The notes beneath the pieces were generated by a model. The model saw only the letters and a program-made list of their open reading frames with translations, searched no databases and was not told the origin of the DNA. 64,000 nucleotides of DNA from Lewinellaceae bacterium (GTDB lineage Bacteria > Bacteroidota > Bacteroidia > Chitinophagales > Saprospiraceae): assembly GCA_020636355.1 (NCBI GenBank), contig JACJYB010000004.1:372001-436000 (forward strand), written 5' to 3'. The translations under genes and the position numbers were made by a program. Shown here piece by piece: positions 9,587 to 15,569 of this stretch. Each line of letters starts with the position of its first letter. Within the stretch, counting starts at the first letter, position 1.

Positions 9587-9922
9587 TTAACAACAATCGT
9601 CTGAAGCCGGTGATTCGAATTGACTGAATAGATCATTGAACAGCGTTTTGATTTGCTCCCAGCGGGCCGGATGGATGCAATAGCTGATGCGGGTACCTTC
9701 TATGGTGCCCTGGATGATCCCGATATCCCTCAGTTCCCGGAGGTGCTGGCTGATGGTTGCCTGCGCCAGACCCAATTCCTGCACCAGGTCCCCATTGATA
9801 CAAGCATTCGTTTTGATGAGATGTTGAATGATGGCCACCCGGGCAGGATGGTTAAATGCCTTGGCCGCTAAAGCGATTTCATTCTGTATGTCGGTGAAAA
9901 GATCGGTTTTGGTTACACCCAT
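9587..9922 (-). CDS. arsR: ArsR-family metalloregulatory repressor
   Basis: The 111-residue product from ATG 9922 is a winged helix-turn-helix repressor: HPARVAIIQHL, then the recognition helix region LGLAQATISQHLREL, then the wing GTRISYCIHP. The classical ELCVCDL metal motif is missing. Cysteines are instead at NACING and in the C-terminal end DDCC, so arsenite may be bound by the tail, as in the ArsR type of Acidithiobacillus ferrooxidans. The longer start at 9943 would put codons over the palindrome at 9935-9946, so 9922 is preferred. It is first in the ars operon and should repress it until As(III) binds. Confidence 0.92.
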   Translation of the reverse strand: MGVTKTDLFTDIQNEIALAAKAFNHPARVAIIQHLIKTNACINGDLVQELGLAQATISQHLRELRDIGIIQGTIEGTRISYCIHPARWEQIKTLFNDLFSQFESPASDDCC

Positions 9923-9934
9923 GTGTTTAATATT

Positions 9935-9946
9935 ATATTGCAATAT
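9935..9946. promoter_or_regulatory. Probable ArsR operator palindrome
   Basis: A perfect 12-bp palindrome, ATATTGCAATAT, lies 13 bp before the arsR start codon in an A+T-rich stretch. Its position fits autoregulation of the ars operon. The binding itself is inferred. Confidence 0.55.
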
Positions 9947-10036
9947 TACAATAATTCAATTTGCGAAACTATAACATTCAGGCAGAATAATATTGCCCTA
10001 CTTATTTGTTCGTTGACCTTACGAAAGATTACCAAT

Positions 10037-10318
10037 ATGATGGATCGGAGGTATTTCATGAAACAACTATCCCGTACCGTGGCCACCTCCCTGGCTCTGC
10101 CCTATTTGAGCTATCCGGTTTTGGTTTCTGCGGCAAAATCTATTTCCGGGAATGATTATGTGGATGTGGAGACGAGCTATGGGAAAGTTCGTGGTATACA
10201 GTCTTCCGGCGTAAACATCTTCAAAGGAATCCCTTATGCTTGAAAAGTCTCCGGAACGAACCGGTTTCACCGCCCTGCTCAAAAAATAGCCCAAAAGTTG
10301 CAGAAAGCATGGCGTTAA
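10037..10318 (+). pseudogene. Collapsed type B carboxylesterase remnant
   Basis: From ATG 10037 the frame gives a Tat-like leader (MMDRRYFMKQLSRTVATSLA) and then the unmistakable N-terminus of type B carboxylesterases (VETSYGKVRGIQ, FKGIPYA). A TGA at 10241-10243 interrupts it, but the same frame resumes with KVSGTNRFHRPA, which is what normally follows GIPYA. It then jumps to KLQKAWR, similar to the segment near the family's C-terminus (xxAWxxFARTGNP), before a TAA at 10316-10318. A normal member has about 500 residues, so the catalytic core is gone. A nonsense mutation plus a large internal deletion explains the picture. It is probably not functional. Confidence 0.6.
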
Positions 10319-10355
10319 ATTTTCATTTATTCCTATTGCGATTGGAATAGCCTGA

Positions 10356-11198
10356 TTATTTCTTCCCCTTATTAGCAAGCGCCGGCAGACCTTTTGCAGT
10401 CAATTCAGTTGGCGAATACCCAAAATGTTTTTTAAATGCAAATGAAAAATGAGATAAATTTTCAAACCCTGTTTCCAAATACACCTCGACAGGTTTTCTT
10501 TTTTTCTCTACAAGTTGATAATAGGCTAATTCCAACCGTCTTCGAGTAAGCCAGCGCTGCGGCGATTGGTTATACAGTTTTTGAAAATCACGTTTGAATG
10601 TCGTCAAGCTTCGTCCTGTTAAGTAAGCAAATTTTTCCAAGGGCATGTTGAACATAAAGTTGTTTTGCATAAAATCGTCCAAATTAATTTTATACGGTTC
10701 TTCAAAATTCGCCAGGATATGGTCAATATCTTTATCAATTGTCCTTAAAACTGAAATTGCTTCTGTAATTTTTAATGAGGCAATATTCTCTGGAAATTTC
10801 TCTTGAACGTCAAAATAGGGCAAAAGTGATGCAAGGCAACTTTCCAGCAGAGGGTGCTTGGGAAAGACGCGGATATTTTCTGAAGCAGCGATTTTATTAT
10901 TAACATTAATGCCCGCATAAAATTGGCGAAGTCGATCGATGGATAAGTGCATCACCACAGACTTATGCGGCTGTCCATCTTTTGGATAATTAATAATGGT
11001 AGCTAATTGATTCCTGGGAATCAGAAAAATATCACCAGTCCGAAACAAATAGTTTTGGTCCGCTTGAATAATTTTTGTCTCGCCTGAAATAAACCACACC
11101 AACATGTGGTGATCAAACACGACTTCGGTTTTAAACAACTTGTCGTCATAACAAGAAAGTTTAATGTCCTCCGTAATGTATTTTATTCGAAATTCCAT
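10356..11198 (-). CDS. AraC-family transcriptional regulator
   Basis: The 280-residue protein has a C-terminal AraC DNA-binding domain (about 175-275): FAYLTGRSLTTFKRDFQKLY and WLTRRRLELAYYQLVEKKRK form the first HTH, and ETGFENLSHFSFAFKKHFGY-like text the second. The N-terminal half (SGETKIIQADQNYLFRTGDI) looks like a cupin-type effector domain. It lies 28 bp downstream of the SDR gene on the same strand, so it may regulate that gene or sense its substrate. The ligand is unknown. Confidence 0.9.
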   Translation of the reverse strand: MEFRIKYITEDIKLSCYDDKLFKTEVVFDHHMLVWFISGETKIIQADQNYLFRTGDIFLIPRNQLATIINYPKDGQPHKSVVMHLSIDRLRQFYAGINVNNKIAASENIRVFPKHPLLESCLASLLPYFDVQEKFPENIASLKITEAISVLRTIDKDIDHILANFEEPYKINLDDFMQNNFMFNMPLEKFAYLTGRSLTTFKRDFQKLYNQSPQRWLTRRRLELAYYQLVEKKRKPVEVYLETGFENLSHFSFAFKKHFGYSPTELTAKGLPALANKGKK

Positions 11199-11226
11199 TT
11201 GCTTGAGTGGCGTCTAAGTTACAATA

Positions 11227-12222
11227 TCAATTGCATTGAAATGAGCTATTCGTAATACGCTCGCTATATGCCCACAGACGAGCTGCATTATGCTTATCCA
11301 GAGAATAGGGTTTCACACCAGAAGAAAATTCTTGTCCGACATTCACGTTAGCAACATCATTATCTTCGCAGTACACACCACCAATGTCGTTAAGCGCCGG
11401 GCTTGTCGCGCACCATATCGTTGTTGATGCTCCCTGGGGAATCGATTTAAGCGAAGCGGCAACTTCCGGTAATAGGTTTCCCACCGCGTCGCAAAATCCC
11501 ATTTTCACAAATAATTCCAGCGGTGCTTCACGCGCAAGTTCCGTCCCTCCAATTGAACCCGGATGTAAAGAATAGGCTCGCACACCAAACGCTTTTGCCC
11601 GGTGATCTAATTCAAGAGAGAACAGGTTGACTGCGGTTTTTGATTGACCATAAGCTAATAATGTTTCATAGGGCCTATTTTCAAAATTAGGGTCATCAAA
11701 ATTGAATGGTGCAAATTGATGACCTTGTGAAGATACATTAACCACCCGCGCCCCGTCAGCCATCTTGAGCGCTGGCCATAATCTTTTTGTGAGTTGAAAT
11801 TGAGCCAAATAGTTGATGGCCAATTGCGATTCTATTCCCCGGTCGTCCCTGCGCAGCGGCACCCACATAATTCCTGCATTGTTGATAAGAAGGTGTAGTG
11901 CACGGCGCGAATTCAAAAACTTATCCGCAAACTGATCAATGGACAACGGATTGATCAAATCCATTTCTTCGATTTCAACATTCTCAATCCCCTGTAGATT
12001 TATTTTAGCCTTTGCATAGTCCCTGGCAGGAACAATGACCGTTGCTCCAGCACTTGCCAGGGCTTTTACCGTTTCCAGGCCAATACCTGTGTTTCCGCCG
12101 GTTACAATGGCGACTTTACCGGTAAGATTGATGCCTTTGATTACCTCTGTGGAAGTTGTTTTTGCATTGAAGGTCGTACCCAATGGTTTCTGCAATCCGC
12201 CGTCATAATTTGTAAGTTCCAT
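11227..12222 (-). CDS. Short-chain dehydrogenase/reductase
   Basis: The 331-residue product contains the classical SDR cofactor motif TGGNTGIG (about residues 42-49), the NNAGIMW segment (about 113), a serine in VNVSSQGHQ and the catalytic YGQSK (about 192-196). It is therefore an intact NAD(P)-dependent oxidoreductase, closest in appearance to the retinol-dehydrogenase-like or WW-oxidoreductase-like bacterial SDRs. The substrate cannot be inferred. The AraC-family gene follows directly downstream, suggesting a two-gene operon. Confidence 0.9.
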   Translation of the reverse strand: MELTNYDGGLQKPLGTTFNAKTTSTEVIKGINLTGKVAIVTGGNTGIGLETVKALASAGATVIVPARDYAKAKINLQGIENVEIEEMDLINPLSIDQFADKFLNSRRALHLLINNAGIMWVPLRRDDRGIESQLAINYLAQFQLTKRLWPALKMADGARVVNVSSQGHQFAPFNFDDPNFENRPYETLLAYGQSKTAVNLFSLELDHRAKAFGVRAYSLHPGSIGGTELAREAPLELFVKMGFCDAVGNLLPEVAASLKSIPQGASTTIWCATSPALNDIGGVYCEDNDVANVNVGQEFSSGVKPYSLDKHNAARLWAYSERITNSSFQCN

Positions 12223-12515
12223 TTTAAACTAATTTGTTCAGACAAAGCTAGGAAGTGTCCGACGGAACAATTTTGTTCAGAAGGCCATATTTGCTTTGTT
12301 GAAACGGCCAAAACATCCGGTATTGCCAGACGGTTTACGATCAACCAAAATTTCAGTAGAAAAAGCTTTTACATTCAATAAAATATTTTTTATGATTCCA
12401 TTTATTTACCATCTATTTTGTATAAAATTGCCTCAAGTTAAGTAATCAGTTGAACCTGCTTCGTGGTTAACTCATTAACTTTAGAATAGCAGTCTAAGTG
12501 AATCAATATTCTACT

Positions 12516-13031
12516 ATGAAAATGAAAACGACTTTAAAAAATATATTTTCTCATTCTGATTATTCAAAGAAATTAATACAAGGAGTTGTTTTACTTTGGA
12601 TTACAACTTTCATTCATCATATTTATGGCGCAGTTGCTTACAGCACCTTATGGCGAGTGATAGCTCCTATTTTAATTTTTCCTATATTATTGTACTTCAC
12701 TATCGTTCAACAAAATAAGCTAATAAAATATAATAATAATAAAAACCAAATTGTATTAATTTTAATGATTTTATTTATTTGGGTTATTCCAATAGGAGTT
12801 ATTGAAGGGGGATATGGCCATTTATTAAAAAATGTCATGTTTTATCTTAATTTCGATCAAGATATATTACATAATATGTTCCCTCCAGAACTAGGAAAAA
12901 CGAGCTTTTTTGAAAGTCCAAATGATTATTTTTTTGAATTATCAGGAATTTTACAATTTTTTGTAGGAATATATACCTTAATATACTTAGTAAAGTTGAT
13001 AAAAGAATTTCGTATTTCATCGGTAAAATAG
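12516..13031 (+). CDS. A+T-rich orphan integral membrane protein
   Basis: ATG 12516 (MKMKTTLKN) is preferred to the GTG at 12498. The 171-residue product has four hydrophobic segments: around LIQGVVLLWITTFIHHIYG, WRVIAPILIFPILLYF, QIVLILMILFIWVIPIG and ILQFFVGIYTLIYLV. I recognise no family. Base composition is far more A+T-rich than the flanking genes, with many AAA/AAT/TTA/ATA codons, which points to horizontal acquisition. It lies just outside the left edge of the tRNA-Val element, next to the GIY-YIG gene, so it may be part of an older insertion. Confidence 0.6.
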   Translation: MKMKTTLKNIFSHSDYSKKLIQGVVLLWITTFIHHIYGAVAYSTLWRVIAPILIFPILLYFTIVQQNKLIKYNNNKNQIVLILMILFIWVIPIGVIEGGYGHLLKNVMFYLNFDQDILHNMFPPELGKTSFFESPNDYFFELSGILQFFVGIYTLIYLVKLIKEFRISSVK

Positions 13032-13076
13032 CTCACAATTTTATTAGCATTGTTTCTTGTTTGGCCTTTCCCGGCA

Positions 13077-13346
13077 TTAAGCCGGGATGCGCAAAACCTT
13101 ATTCTGGTTAATCAGCCATTCCAGGTAGAGTCTACTCTTCTTTCGCTTGGTCTCACGTTCCCAGAGCAGTGCTTCTGAATTATCTGGAAAACCTTTTTGA
13201 AATACTACTTGCCAATCTTTCGCTTTACCACTATATCCCTTGTGATGGCTAAGATGCCTTCTCAGGCGTTCATGCATATCCGCGCATGTGCCGATGTAAT
13301 ATTTATCCAGAACTTGTGAATATAGAATATAGCCGTAGTAGTACAC
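13077..13346 (-). CDS. Small GIY-YIG nuclease-family protein
   Basis: The 89-residue product starts at GTG 13346 and contains a complete single GIY-YIG domain: GYILYSQ (about 5-11), YYIGTC (16-21), the arginine of ERLRRH, and a glutamate-bearing helix (ALLWERETKRKKSRLYLEWL). This is the short UPF0213/YhbQ-like form without an added DNA-binding domain. Its last codons and stop lie inside a hairpin (CCCGGC...GCCGGG, 13067-13086) that also occurs in the two tRNA-like cassettes at 13403-13587. That placement suggests the gene and the cassettes belong to one element. Nuclease activity and a mobility role are inferred. Confidence 0.85.
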   Translation of the reverse strand: MYYYGYILYSQVLDKYYIGTCADMHERLRRHLSHHKGYSGKAKDWQVVFQKGFPDNSEALLWERETKRKKSRLYLEWLINQNKVLRIPA

Positions 13347-13370
13347 TTTAGGTAGTTTATTGTAACAAAA

Positions 13371-13395
13371 AAGCCCGGTTTTCTAAACCAGGCTT
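13371..13395 (-). terminator. Intrinsic terminator of cassette A
   Basis: The minus-strand RNA forms an 11-bp stem (AAGCCTGGTTT / AAACCGGGCTT, one U-G pair) with an AGA loop, followed by at least four U. On the + strand the wobble would be a C-A mismatch, so the hairpin belongs to the minus strand. Confidence 0.75.
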
Positions 13396-13402
13396 CTCCT
13401 TC

Positions 13403-13466
13403 GTGGGCGATCATGGATTCGAACCAAGGACCCTCCCGGCAATTCGCCGGGATGCCCTAAACCACC
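13403..13466 (-). other. tRNA-Val-like degenerate segment A
   Basis: Read on the minus strand, it matches the tRNA-Val at 26473-26547 in the D-loop end (GGTTTAG), variable loop, T arm (GGTTCGAATCC) and 3' acceptor strand (ATCGCCCAC). The anticodon arm is replaced by a CCCGG stem with loop CGAATTG. There is no matching 5' acceptor strand and CCA is not encoded, so it is probably not a working tRNA. Confidence 0.65.
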
Positions 13467-13491
13467 ATAAAAGAAAGCCCTTAAATAAAAA

Positions 13492-13516
13492 AAGCCCGGT
13501 TTTCTAAACCAGGTTT
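13492..13516 (-). terminator. Intrinsic terminator of cassette B
   Basis: Same hairpin as in cassette A with one extra mismatch near the base (AAACCTGG instead of AAGCCTGG), followed by a U run on the minus strand. Confidence 0.6.
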
Positions 13517-13523
13517 CTCCTTC

Positions 13524-13587
13524 GTGGGCGATCATGGATTCGAACCAAGGACCCTCCCGGCATGTCGCCGGGATGCTCTAAACCACC
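13524..13587 (-). other. tRNA-Val-like degenerate segment B
   Basis: A near copy of segment A. It differs in the loop of the substituted hairpin (CGACATG in place of CGAATTG) and keeps GAGCA before the arm as in the real tRNA. The same T arm and 3' acceptor strand are present, and the 5' acceptor strand is again missing. Confidence 0.65.
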
Positions 13588-13611
13588 CTAAAAGAAAGCC
13601 ACTAAATAAAA

Positions 13612-13636
13612 AAGCCCGGCTTTCTAAACCAGGCTT
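13612..13636 (-). terminator. Intrinsic terminator next to attL (former tRNA-Val terminator)
   Basis: Stem AAGCCTGGTTT / AAGCCGGGCTT with two U-G pairs, loop AGA, then a U run on the minus strand. It lies directly 3' of the tRNA fragment in attL, so it was probably the terminator of tRNA-Val before the element inserted. Confidence 0.7.
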
Positions 13637-13643
13637 CCTCTTC

Positions 13644-13691
13644 GTGGGCGATCATGGATTCGAACCAAGGACCCCCTGCTTGTAAGGCAGG
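13644..13691. other. attL of the tRNA-Val integrative element (48-bp direct repeat)
   Basis: These 48 bases are identical to 26472-26519, the 3' half of tRNA-Val (right strand of the anticodon arm, T arm and acceptor 3' strand). Identity stops sharply on both sides. The integrase gene lies about 140 bp inside. Confidence 0.88.
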
Positions 13692-13713
13692 GTTAATAGC
13701 TTAAATAGGTTAT

Positions 13714-13744
13714 TTCCTTTCGTTGCTTTTTACTTCCTTTCGTT
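13714..13744 (+). repeat. Pair of 11-bp direct repeats near attL
   Basis: TTCCTTTCGTT occurs at 13714-13724 and again at 13734-13744, exactly 20 bp apart, between attL and the integrase. Spacing of about two helical turns suggests arm-type integrase or excisionase sites; this is inference. Confidence 0.45.
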
Positions 13745-13825
13745 TATAACATTCTAATATTCAAATGTATAGGAACTTTCTTTTTATTTTTAGACTTCCT
13801 TTTATTATTAATGAATAACTCAATT

Positions 13826-13834
13826 GTTTACACC
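13826..13834 (+). promoter_or_regulatory. GTTTACACC motif abutting the integrase start codon
   Basis: The 9-mer GTTTACACC ends directly before ATG 13835. The same 9-mer occurs twice near attR (26402-26410, 26413-26421). It is a candidate integrase arm site that could also autoregulate int. Confidence 0.4.
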
Positions 13835-15067
13835 ATGTTTCAACCAAAGGTATCTGTTAAGGCAATCTTGTACTTACATAAAACGCTCAAGGATGGATCT
13901 CATCCCATTATGCTTCAGGTCATTCATAATCGCCGGGTTAAGCGGAAGTCTCTGGAGTTATCAAGTTATCCGGATGATTGGGATGAAACGTTGGAATGCT
14001 TTAAGTCCACAGCGAAGAATTCTAGACCTAATAATAAGACTCTCGCGGCGGTTAAGACTAAGGCAGAAGCGACCCTCGATTGGTTCAGAGTTAATAAGAT
14101 TCCCTTTACATATGAAAAATTCATCCAGCAAATGGGCAAGACCCCAAAGCCCAAAAACCTAGTAAGGTGGTTTGACGAGTTGATTACCGGTTTTGAAAAT
14201 CAAGGTAAGGCAGGCAATCGACGTGTTTACGTGGAAACCAAAAATGCCTTGAAACGATTTGTCGGTAAGAAGGAAATTCTACTCCGGGACATTGACTTTG
14301 CTTTCCTGAAAGGATTTGAGGAATTTCTTAGGATTAACGGTAATTCTGATACGACCATTCATCTAAGGATAAGAACGCTCAGAGCGGCATACTTTAGAGC
14401 TTTGAATTCCGGTCTGGTAGTGGAAGAGGATAATCCATTCGCACGGTCTCCTTATGACAAAGGCAGATATTCCCTCTCGTCTCTTAAATTAGGAACAAAT
14501 CCCCGAGCTTTATCTTCCAACGATATGGACCGGATCAAACGTTTTGACAGTAGAACAGAACCTAAGATAAAGTTCTGGCATACGCTATTCCTATTTTCCT
14601 ATTATGCTCAAGGCATGAGTTTCTCAGATATTGCGCGCCTTACATGGGAAAGCATTCACGATGGGAGAATCTTGTATAGAAGGAAAAAAGGCCAGCAGCC
14701 CATTTCAATTAAGATATCAGAACAAATTGAACAAATTTTGAAGCAGTTTGAAGGGAAATCTGAGGGTTATGTTTTTCCCATCCTTGATCCAACGATACAC
14801 ACGACAGAACAATCCAAGCTTGACCGGGTGAAAAAATGCCGGGCACAAATGAACAAAGCGATGTGCAGGATACGGAATATCCTAGGCATCAAGCAACCTA
14901 TCACCAGTTACACAGCAAGACATACGTATGCCATGGCATTGAGAAGGGGCGGTAAGAGTGATGAAGTGATTTCAACCAACTTAGGACATTCAAATTTGTT
15001 GGTGACCAGACACTACCTCAGCCAATTAGATCAACCAGTCTATGACGAAGCAAACGATGTTTTATAA
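13835..15067 (+). CDS. int: Tyrosine recombinase (integrase) of the element, IntDOT-like
   Basis: Start ATG 13835 (MFQPKVSVKAILYL) fits the arm-binding domain opening of Bacteroidota integrases; the ATG at 13811 adds eight residues. The 410-residue product has an arm-binding domain, a SAM-like core-binding domain (about 110-210) and a catalytic domain. Catalytic residues visible: lysine in RRKKGQQ, R362 in TARHTYA, H385 in LGHS, nucleophile Y394 in TRHYL. Arg I is replaced by Ser (QGMSFSDIARLTW in place of TGLRxSELxxL), and HxxR is YxxR. IntDOT of CTnDOT also lacks Arg I. It should excise and integrate the element at tRNA-Val. Confidence 0.93.
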   Translation: MFQPKVSVKAILYLHKTLKDGSHPIMLQVIHNRRVKRKSLELSSYPDDWDETLECFKSTAKNSRPNNKTLAAVKTKAEATLDWFRVNKIPFTYEKFIQQMGKTPKPKNLVRWFDELITGFENQGKAGNRRVYVETKNALKRFVGKKEILLRDIDFAFLKGFEEFLRINGNSDTTIHLRIRTLRAAYFRALNSGLVVEEDNPFARSPYDKGRYSLSSLKLGTNPRALSSNDMDRIKRFDSRTEPKIKFWHTLFLFSYYAQGMSFSDIARLTWESIHDGRILYRRKKGQQPISIKISEQIEQILKQFEGKSEGYVFPILDPTIHTTEQSKLDRVKKCRAQMNKAMCRIRNILGIKQPITSYTARHTYAMALRRGGKSDEVISTNLGHSNLLVTRHYLSQLDQPVYDEANDVL

Positions 15068-15127
15068 AAAGAATCTTCGCTCTGGAAACTTTTGATCCAT
15101 AGACATGGTTTGTTGAATTATAAATTA

Positions 15128-15171
15128 ATTTCCTTTCCAAGGAAATCTCAACTGATCTGACAAGATCAGTT
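15128..15171. promoter_or_regulatory. Two adjacent perfect inverted repeats between integrase and HTH gene
   Basis: ATTTCCTT-TCC-AAGGAAAT (15128-15146) is followed after 3 bp by AACTGATCT-GACA-AGATCAGTT (15150-15171). Neither is followed by a T run on the + strand, so an operator or other protein-binding role is more likely than termination. Confidence 0.5.
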
Positions 15172-15243
15172 ACAGCAATTAAAATCGAGAATTTGTTGGA
15201 AAGCTGCACAAGCCGTGCAGTGAATCTGTTATTTCTTGATTTT

Positions 15244-15558
15244 ATGACTGGCATTAAAATGCTTGAATCAATCTACAAAACATTAGGATTGATTCACAAC
15301 GTACTACTCCATGACAAGTTTGGTTTGGACAACAAGAGGATTTGGACTCTTGAAGAATTGATTGCTTATACTGGCTATTCTAGACAGCACATTTTGCATC
15401 TCACTTCAGAAGGTCAAATACCTTTTCGTAAACCAAATGGAAAGAGTGTCTTCTTTCTCCGGGATGAGATATACCTGTGGTTGAACCAAGGGGGAGTCTC
15501 TTTAGAGGATATGGATATCGACACCCAGGTGGCCGGCATGTTTACTTCTTCAAATTAA
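15244..15558 (+). CDS. Excisionase-like helix-turn-helix protein (HTH_17/MerR-like)
   Basis: From ATG 15244 the product is 104 residues (ATG 15259 is also possible). Its core, WTLEELIAYTGYSRQHILHL followed by GQIPFRKPNGKSVFFLRDEI and YLWL, is the winged helix of the HTH_17/excisionase family common in Bacteroidota mobile elements. It lies between the integrase and the polymerase-like gene on the same strand. It probably acts as a recombination directionality factor or as a regulator of the element; which one cannot be decided from sequence. Confidence 0.75.
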   Translation: MTGIKMLESIYKTLGLIHNVLLHDKFGLDNKRIWTLEELIAYTGYSRQHILHLTSEGQIPFRKPNGKSVFFLRDEIYLWLNQGGVSLEDMDIDTQVAGMFTSSN

Positions 15559-15569
15559 TATCCGGTACC

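Larger units (their letters stand above)
13371..13636 (-). repeat. Tandem cassette array, about 120-bp period: terminator plus tRNA-Val-derived fragment
   Basis: Three copies begin at 13371, 13492 and 13612 (periods 121 and 120 bp). Read on the minus strand, each unit is a tRNA-like segment followed by an intrinsic terminator and a T run. In the first two units the tRNA-like segment carries a replaced anticodon arm. The third unit contains the attL half of tRNA-Val. The array ends about 25 bp before the GIY-YIG start codon. Confidence 0.75.

Noticed and set aside
13403..13587. Functional tRNA genes with anticodons AAU or ACA
   Set aside because: The 5' acceptor strand and most of the D arm are missing, position 33 is G rather than U, and no CCA is encoded.
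13371..13691. CRISPR-like look of three repeats with about 120-bp period
   Set aside because: Repeat length, the terminator plus tRNA content and the lack of short unique spacers or cas genes do not fit CRISPR.
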